NCBI GenBank assembly: GCA_964546125.1
Contig: CAZJIS010000057.1
Location: 1 to 10,172, forward strand
Direction: 5' to 3'
From: Phil1 sp964546125
GTDB taxonomy: Bacteria > Bacillota > Clostridia > Christensenellales > CAG-138
Length of the DNA stretch: 10,172 nt
Position numbers and translations under genes: made by a program. The notes under the pieces were generated by a model, which saw only the letters and a program-made list of their open reading frames with translations, searched no databases and had not been told where the DNA came from. Below, in pieces: positions 1-5,614 of the stretch; within the stretch, counting starts at the first letter, position 1, and each line of letters begins with the position of its first letter.

Positions 1-1145
1 ACGAACACCGCCAGCACGCAGATGATAATTGGCTCGAGCAGGCTCGCCGCGCGCGAGGAGGCGCTTTCCACCTCCGCGTCGTAATAGTTACCCACGACGC
101 GCAGCGTTTCCTCGAGGGAGCCGGCCTCCTCGCCGACCTTGGTCATTTCGACCAGAAGATCGGGGAAGTCGCCCGTTTGCTCCATGCCCTCGCCGATGCG
201 CTTGCCGCCCTCCACCTCCGCCGCCGCGCCGGCAATGGAGCGGCCAAGGTAGTGGCTGGAGAGCGAGCGCGCGGTCACCTGCAGCGCGCGGATGACGGGC
301 AGGCCAGAGGCAATCATGGTGGAAAGGGTGTTGGCATATTGGCTCGATGCGTTCATCAGCGCAATGCGGCCGAGCACGGGCACCGAAAGATAGAATTTTG
401 AAAGCTTCGTACGCCCGGTCTCCGTACTGTAAAAAATACGAAGTCCCAGCACGATGAGCGCCGTCAGGGCGAGCAGGAGCAAGATGTACTTGCTGAAAAA
501 GCCGCTCACGGCGATGAGCACCTTCGTCGCCCACGGGAGCTCGACGCCCATGCCGGCAAACGTCTGCGTAAAGGTCGGCACGGCATACACCATGATGATG
601 ATGATGACGACGACTGCCACCACCACAACGAACGCCGGGTAGGTAAGCGCGGTAATCGTTTTGGATCTTATTTTCGCGCGCTTGGAAAAATACTCCGAAA
701 GGCGGGAAAACGCGATTTCCAGCGAGCCGGACTCCTCGCCCGCGCGGATGGTTTCGATGAAGGTCGTGGGTAGCGTTTTGTTGCGCGCTTCAAAGCTCGC
801 CGCGAGGCTGTAACCCGCCGCCACATCCGCCGCCACGTTTTTGAGCAGCACCTTGAGCGAGCGACCCTCGGTTTGCTCGGCCATCAGCTCCACCGCGCGC
901 ACGATGGGGATGCCCGCCGTGAGGATGATCGTAAACTGCTGGCAGATGAGCGCTAGCTCCTTGCCGCTGATTTTACGCTTGGCCGGGTCGTCAAGCACAA
1001 TGTCCTTTTTTACCTCGCTAAGCGTAAGCACGCTCGCGCAGTTTTCGCGCAGGTGGATGACCGCATCGCCCCGATTGCGCGCCTCAATCACGCCGTTGAT
1101 CTCGACGCCCGAGTGGGAAATGGCCCGGTATTTGAACGTCGTCAT
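1..1145 (-). CDS. pilC: PilC/GspF-family pilus inner-membrane platform protein, C-terminus cut by window edge
   Basis: Platform protein in the cytoplasmic membrane on which the PilB and PilT ATPases act to add or remove pilin subunits. 381 residues are readable, beginning MTTFKYRAISHSG, which is the usual PilC/GspF opening. Two T2SSF domains are visible (about residues 66-190 and 268 to the edge), each with the duplicated family signature: GEESGSLE at 136-143 and GEEAGSLEE at 338-346. Hydrophobic segments lie at about 168-189 and 219-237, and a third begins at about 370 (EPIIICVLAVF) where the window ends. Family members run to about 400 residues, so perhaps 20-30 are missing. The start ATG overlaps the pilT stop as ATGA and has GGAAGG seven bases upstream, so translational coupling to pilT is likely. 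Family assignment is secure; separation from GspF of a type II secretion system rests on the adjacent pilT. Confidence 0.95.
   Translation of the reverse strand, partial: MTTFKYRAISHSGVEINGVIEARNRGDAVIHLRENCASVLTLSEVKKDIVLDDPAKRKISGKELALICQQFTIILTAGIPIVRAVELMAEQTEGRSLKVLLKNVAADVAAGYSLAASFEARNKTLPTTFIETIRAGEESGSLEIAFSRLSEYFSKRAKIRSKTITALTYPAFVVVVAVVVIIIIMVYAVPTFTQTFAGMGVELPWATKVLIAVSGFFSKYILLLLALTALIVLGLRIFYSTETGRTKLSKFYLSVPVLGRIALMNASSQYANTLSTMIASGLPVIRALQVTARSLSSHYLGRSIAGAAAEVEGGKRIGEGMEQTGDFPDLLVEMTKVGEEAGSLEETLRVVGNYYDAEVESASSRAASLLEPIIICVLAVF
591..629 (-). repeat. Triplet-repeat run coding the PilC membrane helix
   Basis: On the coding strand the codons run GTT GTG GTG GTG GCA GTC GTC GTC ATC ATC ATC ATC ATG, giving VVVVAVVVIIIIM at PilC residues 173-185. 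Three short runs of identical triplets follow one another inside the first membrane segment. Slippage here would keep the frame and change the helix length. Confidence 0.7.
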
Positions 1146-1158
1146 TCCGTCACCTTCC
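1142..1158 (-). promoter_or_regulatory. pilT-pilC coupling junction (GGAAGG ... ATGA)
   Basis: The last codons of pilT contain GGAAGG, followed after seven bases by ATGA, in which the pilC start and pilT stop share three bases. A terminating ribosome could restart directly on pilC. Confidence 0.7.
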
Positions 1159-2230
1159 TCATGAAGCCGCCCGGCGTCTTGATGCCGAGCATTTTTCTGA
1201 TGTAATCCATATCGTAAGCGGCGCCCAAAGCTGTTTCGAGCGAAATGACGCCGTTTTGCACCATTTGCAACAGGCTGTTATCCATAGTGAGGTTGCCTTC
1301 CTGCATGGAGGTGGTCAGTGCGTTGGCAATCTGCGGGGATTTGCCCTCGCGGATGTGGTTGCGGATGGCGTTGTTGGGGATCATCACCTCGCAAGCCGGC
1401 ACGCGGCCTGCGCGCGCCTTGCGCGGCAAAAGCTGCTGGGATACGACGGCCTGCAGGCAGATGGAGAGCTGCATGCGGATTTGCTTCTGCTTCTCCCCGG
1501 GGAAGGAATCGACAATGCGGTCAATCGTATCCGGCGCGGAGTTGGTGTGCAGCGTCGCAAACACGAGGTGGCCGGTTTCCGCCGCCGTGAGGGCAACCTC
1601 AATGGTTTCCTGCGAGCGCATCTCGCCGATGAAGATCACATCCGGATCCTCACGCAAGAGCGAGTGCAGCCCGCTCGCGTGCGTTTCGGTATCAATACCG
1701 ATTTCCCTCTGGTTGATCGTGCACAGATCCTGCCGGAAAACATATTCGATGGGATCCTCCAGCGTGATGATGTGCTCGTGCCGCGTGTGGTTGATGCGGT
1801 CAAGCAGCGCCGCCACGGTGGTGGATTTGCCAGCGCCCGTCTGCCCCGTGATGAGCACGAGGCCGCGCGTGTAGTTGACGAAGCTTTGCACGATGGCAGG
1901 CAGCCCGAGATCCTCCAGCAGCGGGATTGCGCCGTTGAGCAGGCGAATCGCGCAGGAAACGCTCTGCTGTTGGCGAAAGACGTTCGCACGGCAGCGGATA
2001 TCGGAAAGATTGTAGGCAAAGTCAATCTCTCCGGCGTGCGCCACCCGTTCGTAGCGCACCCCGCACAAGGCTCTCGCGTATAGCTCGCAATCGGCGTCGG
2101 TGAGCGCGTGTTCGTCATAATCCACAAGCGTGCCGTCGATGCGAAGGCGCACGGGCCTGCCCAGCACGATGTGGATATCCGACGCGCGCCTATCCCGCGC
2201 TTCGAGGATGAGGTCGTCAATGCTGATCAT
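1142..2230 (-). CDS. pilT: PilT, type IV pilus retraction ATPase
   Basis: Cytoplasmic hexameric ATPase that powers pilus retraction, and so twitching or DNA uptake. 362 residues, normal for the family. Seen in order: N-terminal PAS-like domain opening with DDLI...ASDIHI; Walker A GQTGAGKST at 129-137 (Ala where GSGKS is commoner); Asp box EDPIEYVF at 158-165; Walker B with catalytic Glu, VIFIGE, at 198-203; His box around TLHTNSAPDTIDRI at 226-239; and the PilT-specific AIRNHIREGK at 288-297, which separates it from PilB/GspE. It lacks the four-Cys zinc motif of PilB. Start ATG is preceded by AGGAG with a five-base spacer; the first A of that site is the last base of the pilB stop codon. It lies between pilB and pilC and overlaps pilC by 4 bases. 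Very sure of the family. Confidence 0.97.
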   Translation of the reverse strand: MISIDDLILEARDRRASDIHIVLGRPVRLRIDGTLVDYDEHALTDADCELYARALCGVRYERVAHAGEIDFAYNLSDIRCRANVFRQQQSVSCAIRLLNGAIPLLEDLGLPAIVQSFVNYTRGLVLITGQTGAGKSTTVAALLDRINHTRHEHIITLEDPIEYVFRQDLCTINQREIGIDTETHASGLHSLLREDPDVIFIGEMRSQETIEVALTAAETGHLVFATLHTNSAPDTIDRIVDSFPGEKQKQIRMQLSICLQAVVSQQLLPRKARAGRVPACEVMIPNNAIRNHIREGKSPQIANALTTSMQEGNLTMDNSLLQMVQNGVISLETALGAAYDMDYIRKMLGIKTPGGFMRKVTE

Positions 2231-2239
2231 AGCCGCTCC

Positions 2240-3949
2240 TTACACATCAGTCGAGTGGAGGACCCGGTAGACCTCCTGGGCGGTGGTGACGCCATCAAGC
2301 ACAAGCCTGATGCAATCCTCCACAATCCTTTGGAAGCCGGAGGCGTCAATCGCGCGCAGCAGTTCTGTGCGCGGCGCTCGCGCATGGAACTTCTGCTTGA
2401 TGTCGGCGTTCATCACGAGGATTTCAAACACCGCGGTGCGCCCGCGATAACCCGTGTTGAGACATTCGGAGCAGCCTTCGCCGCGGTAGAAATTCCGCGT
2501 GCCAAGCGCCGCCCTATCAAGGCCGATGCCGGCCAGCTCCTCTTGCGTGGGGATGTATTCCCTGCGGCAGTTGGGGCAGATTTTACGCACGAGGCGCTGC
2601 GAGATAATGCCCTTGAGCGCGCTTGTAATCAGGTATGGCTCCACCCCCAAATCGAGCAGGCGGTCGAGCGTGGCGACGGCATCGTTCGTATGCACGGTCG
2701 AGAGCACGAGGTGGCCGGTGATTGCCGCGCGCATGGCGATTTCGGCGGTTTCCCCATCTCGTATCTCGCCCACGGCGACGATGTCCGGATCTTGACGCAA
2801 TATGGAGCGCAAACCCGAGGCGAAGGTCATGCCGATCCTTTCGTTGATCTGCACCTGGTTGACGCCAGGGAGGTTGAACTCCACCGGATCCTCCAAGGTG
2901 ACGAGGTTGACCGCCTCGTCGTTGACCGCGGCGATCATCGTATACATGCTCGAGCTCTTGCCCGAGCCTGTTGGCCCGACGATCAAAATGACGCCGCTGG
3001 AATTGTGCGTGAGCGCTTCGTATTTTTTAAGGTTCTCCCCCGTGAGGCCGATGCCCTCGGTCGTGAGGAACTCCCGCGATTTCATGAGCAGGCGGATGAC
3101 GATCTTTTCGCCGTAAATGGTGGGCAGCGTCGATACGCGCAGGTCGATATCGTAGTCTTTGAGCTTTACGTTCGTGCGCCCGTCCTGGGGAAGGCGCCGC
3201 TCCGCGATATCCATGTTGCTCATGACCTTGATGCGCGAGATGATCGAGGGCTGCAGGCACCTGGGCACGTTGAGGATGGTGTGCAGAATGCCGTCGATGC
3301 GCATGCGCACGACCATGCCCTCCTCGCGCGGCTCGAGGTGGATATCGCTCGCGTTCTCCGCGATGGCGCGCTCGAGGATGGAGTTGACTAGGCGTATGGT
3401 TGGCGCGGACTGGGGATCCTCCTCATCGAGCGTGGAGGCGTTGGGCTTATCCAACGTGCCGAAGCCGCCGTTCTCCACCGTAATGCTTTGGGAAAGCTCG
3501 TCAATTGCGCGGTTGACGCCCTCGTTGCCATAGAGCGTTACGATCGCGCGCTGGGTGGCAAAGGCGGTGGCTATCATCGGGATGATGCGCTTTTTCGTCG
3601 CGGTCTTAACCTCCTCAATCGCCACGAAGTTGAGCGGGTCAACCATCGCCAGATGCAATTCGTCCCCCACGAGCCTTACGGGAACCACGCCGTATTTCTT
3701 GGCGATGTTCTTGGGCACCAACTGTGCGAGGGTGCCCGGGATCATGGCCTTGGTCAAGTCCACAAAATCGACGCCAAGCTGGATGCTGAGCACGTCGATG
3801 AGCTGCATTTCGGTGATGGTCCTATGCTCGATGAGCACCTCGCCCAGGCGCTTGCCCGTGCGCGCACCCTCCAAGAGCGCCGCCTCAAGCTGAGGCTGCG
3901 TGATCATCGCGGTGGAAAGTAAAATGTCGCCAAGTCGTTTATACGCCAT
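2240..3949 (-). CDS. pilB: PilB, type IV pilus assembly ATPase
   Basis: Cytoplasmic ATPase that drives pilus extension. 569 residues, typical. Residues 1 to about 150 form the GspE/MshE N-terminal domain (LGDILL..., then KRLGEVLIE at 33-41), followed by a linker and the ATPase core. Motifs: SDIHLEP at 201-207, Walker A GPTGSGKS at 325-332, Asp box EDPVEF at 353-358, Walker B VAVGEIRD at 391-398, His box STVHTNDAVATLDRL at 417-431, and the zinc-binding tetracysteine C458/C461 (CPNC) with C493/C496 (CSECLNTGYRGR) that is diagnostic for PilB/GspE. The start has GAGGA five bases upstream. It follows the GspJ-like prepilin gene by 20 bases and precedes pilT by 9. GspE of type II secretion is the alternative, made unlikely by pilT next door. 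Confidence 0.97.
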   Translation of the reverse strand: MAYKRLGDILLSTAMITQPQLEAALLEGARTGKRLGEVLIEHRTITEMQLIDVLSIQLGVDFVDLTKAMIPGTLAQLVPKNIAKKYGVVPVRLVGDELHLAMVDPLNFVAIEEVKTATKKRIIPMIATAFATQRAIVTLYGNEGVNRAIDELSQSITVENGGFGTLDKPNASTLDEEDPQSAPTIRLVNSILERAIAENASDIHLEPREEGMVVRMRIDGILHTILNVPRCLQPSIISRIKVMSNMDIAERRLPQDGRTNVKLKDYDIDLRVSTLPTIYGEKIVIRLLMKSREFLTTEGIGLTGENLKKYEALTHNSSGVILIVGPTGSGKSSSMYTMIAAVNDEAVNLVTLEDPVEFNLPGVNQVQINERIGMTFASGLRSILRQDPDIVAVGEIRDGETAEIAMRAAITGHLVLSTVHTNDAVATLDRLLDLGVEPYLITSALKGIISQRLVRKICPNCRREYIPTQEELAGIGLDRAALGTRNFYRGEGCSECLNTGYRGRTAVFEILVMNADIKQKFHARAPRTELLRAIDASGFQRIVEDCIRLVLDGVTTAQEVYRVLHSTDV

Positions 3950-3969
3950 GCTGGTCCTCGTTCCGGTTT

Positions 3970-4491
3970 TTATGTAGGGTAACGCAGGGATCTATAAGTG
4001 AAAGTACATTCTCGCGTCATCGAGCCATCCGCATTGGAGATGAGGTATTCTCCTTCGTAGATGTTGGTTGCGCTCTCGTATCTGAGGGTGAAGCCCGTCA
4101 CCTGCAAGCCGACGTACGCGCCGCTGTTGACCAGCAGCAGCTGCTCGCTGCCGCCTCCGCCCGTGTCGATGTAGAGGAAGCCCTCGCTGTTGGCGATGTG
4201 GCCTCGTGAGAGGATGTTGTACTGGTCGTTGGCAAAGAGCACCGCCCCTCCCTCCTCGGTTTGCGTGTAGATGGCAAAGCGCAGCACGTCGGAAAGGGCT
4301 GTGTTGAGCGTATCGCAAAGCACGGCGCTGTCCGATTGGAACACGGACTCGCGATAGGTGCGCGTCGCCACGACAAGGCCGCCTGACATCGCGGCCGAAA
4401 TGAGCACAATCACAACCACGGCCACCGTCATCTCGATGAGGGTGTAGCCCGCGTTCCGATTGGTTTTTTTTAAAGTGTTCGTCCGCCTCAT
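3970..4491 (-). CDS. Minor prepilin, GspJ/PilW-like (class III leader)
   Basis: 173-residue pilin-like protein. The leader is 15 residues and basic (MRRTNTLKKTNRNAG), the expected prepilin peptidase site is G15|Y16, and the mature protein starts YTLIEMTVAVVVIVLI with Glu at +5, followed by a hydrophobic helix to about residue 37. Mature length is about 158 residues. The TLIEM opening resembles GspJ/PilW, a minor component placed under the tip in studied systems; that role is inferred from the leader and the neighbourhood, since the globular part (about residues 45-173) shows no motif I recognise. It holds a Gly-rich turn (GGGGSEQ) near residue 112. The ribosome site is weak: GAGG lies only one base from the ATG, but no other in-frame start would keep the leader. 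The leader contains an A8 tract at 4464-4471. It sits 14 bases after the GspI-like gene. Confidence 0.85.
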   Translation of the reverse strand: MRRTNTLKKTNRNAGYTLIEMTVAVVVIVLISAAMSGGLVVATRTYRESVFQSDSAVLCDTLNTALSDVLRFAIYTQTEEGGAVLFANDQYNILSRGHIANSEGFLYIDTGGGGSEQLLLVNSGAYVGLQVTGFTLRYESATNIYEGEYLISNADGSMTRECTFTYRSLRYPT

Positions 4492-4505
4492 GCCTCTTTC
4501 GTACC

Positions 4506-4817
4506 CTAACGCAGTTTGTAGGAGGTCAGTTCGCCCTCCCCGCCGGTATAAAACACGTCGACCTCGATGCGGTCTTCCCCACCTCCCGCCTCGATGATGA
4601 TGCTTCCCTCCATGACGCCCTGCTGCTTTTCCGCGGCGCGAAGCTCGTTGACGAACGCTTCGTCGGCAATCGTCGCTGCGTGGTTGACGCGCGCGGCGGT
4701 CGTGATCGAGAAAAACAACGTAAGCCCGGAAAAGACGATCACGAGGATCGCCACGATCGACTCGAGCAGCGTTTCGCCGCGCTGTGATCTAAGCTTGCGC
4801 TTGAGCTTTGCTGTCAT
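4506..4817 (-). CDS. Small minor prepilin, GspI/PilV-like (class III leader)
   Basis: 103-residue protein with a 14-residue basic leader, MTAKLKRKLRSQRG, then mature ETLLESIVAILVIVFSGLTLFF. Cleavage is expected at G14|E15, leaving a mature chain of about 89 residues with Glu at +5. Glu at +1 is not a usual methylated residue in Gram-negative pilins, although I recall 'GETL' leaders in Clostridia. The TLLE opening, small size and place between K-like and J-like genes suggest a GspI/PilV equivalent that helps form the tip complex. The C-terminal half is acidic and Gly-rich (IEAGGGEDRIEVDVFYTGGEGE). The open frame extends upstream to 4913, but this ATG is chosen because GGGGAGG lies just before it and the leader starts here. 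It begins one base after the stop of the upstream gene. Confidence 0.87.
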   Translation of the reverse strand: MTAKLKRKLRSQRGETLLESIVAILVIVFSGLTLFFSITTAARVNHAATIADEAFVNELRAAEKQQGVMEGSIIIEAGGGEDRIEVDVFYTGGEGELTSYKLR

Positions 4818-4830
4818 GTTACCTCCCCTT
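4815..4830 (-). promoter_or_regulatory. Ribosome site over the stop codon of the preceding gene
   Basis: The coding strand reads AAGGGGAGGTAACATG. The T of GGAGGT is the first base of the TAA that ends the K-like prepilin, and the ATG of the I-like prepilin starts one base after that stop. This fixes the start of the 103-residue gene and implies coupled translation of the two subunits. Confidence 0.75.
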
Positions 4831-5598
4831 GGCGAGCGTGCCGGGCGCCCAGGTGATGGTTTGGCGATAGGTGGTTTTCTCCACCGGGTAGGGCACGTTT
4901 GCCCACACCTCAACCCATTCGCCCTTTATCGGGTCGTACACCATGCCGGGCAGTTTCTCGCGGTGTTCGCAGAATTCGTTTCGGGTCACGACGCCTTCGG
5001 GCTGCACGGCATTGCCCGCAATGTTCAGCGTAATCGAGTAGGAGGCGCCGCGCGGGCTTTCGGCCGTAACGGTGATTTTGAGCACATACTCGCGGCTGAG
5101 CGTCATGACCGCTTCCACGGAGATGTCCGCAAGCTCGGGCACTTCGGATGTGATCGAAAACGCTCTTTCCTCCGGCGCCTGATTGAACTTTAATATGTAG
5201 AGTACGGCCTCGTTGACGTACGGCGCGAGGAACGCCTCCGTGCTGCCGGTAAACCTTGTTCCGTCCGGCTCGCTGTCATCCGCCTCCTCTAGCCCCCACT
5301 CGCCCGGAAAATCAAGCGGATCCACATGCTCGCTTTTTTTGTTGCAGGTTGAGGCGGTGGCAATCCGGATGGCCTGGCAGGGCGTCATATCTGCAAAATC
5401 CTCCTGCAGCATGCGCGCGGCGGAGAAGGCGGCAAGGTAAACCTGTTCCTCATCCCTTTGCTTTTCGATGCGGCTCATGTTGGCGACCGCCGCCGTTACG
5501 ATGACAGAGGCTACCATGATGCACACCATGAAGAACAGCAGCGCGATAATCAGCGTTGCCCCGCGGGAGGATTTAAGCTTTTGGTTCCATCTCTGCAT
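4819..5598 (-). CDS. Minor prepilin, GspK/PilX-like, no Glu at +5
   Basis: 259 residues. Leader MQRWNQKLKSSRG, expected cleavage G13|A14, then ATLIIALLFFMVCIMVASVIVTAAVANM, a long hydrophobic helix. The +5 position is Ile, not Glu. This 'RGATLIIALL' style matches the PilX/GspK group, whose members lack the conserved Glu and are thought to cap the pilus tip. The remaining 200 or so residues form a soluble domain with Cys at 75, 85 and 209 and a tail rich in Tyr and Thr (EKTTYRQTITWAPGT); no enzyme motif is seen. Start chosen at the ATG with CAGGAG seven bases upstream; the open frame runs further up into the N gap but has no better start. The preceding frame ends with TGA 16 bases before it. 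The I- and J-like genes follow directly, completing a tip-complex trio. A generic prepilin of unknown partner is the alternative. Confidence 0.85.
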   Translation of the reverse strand: MQRWNQKLKSSRGATLIIALLFFMVCIMVASVIVTAAVANMSRIEKQRDEEQVYLAAFSAARMLQEDFADMTPCQAIRIATASTCNKKSEHVDPLDFPGEWGLEEADDSEPDGTRFTGSTEAFLAPYVNEAVLYILKFNQAPEERAFSITSEVPELADISVEAVMTLSREYVLKITVTAESPRGASYSITLNIAGNAVQPEGVVTRNEFCEHREKLPGMVYDPIKGEWVEVWANVPYPVEKTTYRQTITWAPGTLAKGR

Positions 5599-5614
5599 GC
5601 CGTCGCTCCTGCCG

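Noticed and set aside
88..534. Minus-strand open frame of 148 codons
   Set aside because: Same strand but a different frame from pilC, which reads through the whole region with both T2SSF signatures.
1256..2083. Plus-strand open frame of about 275 codons
   Set aside because: Antisense to pilT; low-complexity composition, no ribosome site and no recognisable family.
2108..3391. Long plus-strand open frame of about 427 codons
   Set aside because: It lies wholly antisense to pilT and pilB, whose full motif sets are intact. Its translation is His- and Arg-rich without domain signs, as expected for the shadow of a G+C-rich gene.
4464..4474. T-run on the plus strand as a terminator
   Set aside because: No preceding G+C-rich hairpin, and it is the complement of Lys codons in a prepilin leader.
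4818..4913. Longer start for the I-like prepilin
   Set aside because: The extra residues overlap the end of the K-like gene and would bury the leader; the ATG at 4817 has a strong ribosome site and gives a proper class III leader.
1..5598. Type II secretion system instead of type IV pilus
   Set aside because: A PilT with the AIRNHIREGK motif is encoded between pilB and pilC; no secretin or other T2SS-specific gene is seen. Without the rest of the cluster the choice is probable rather than final.
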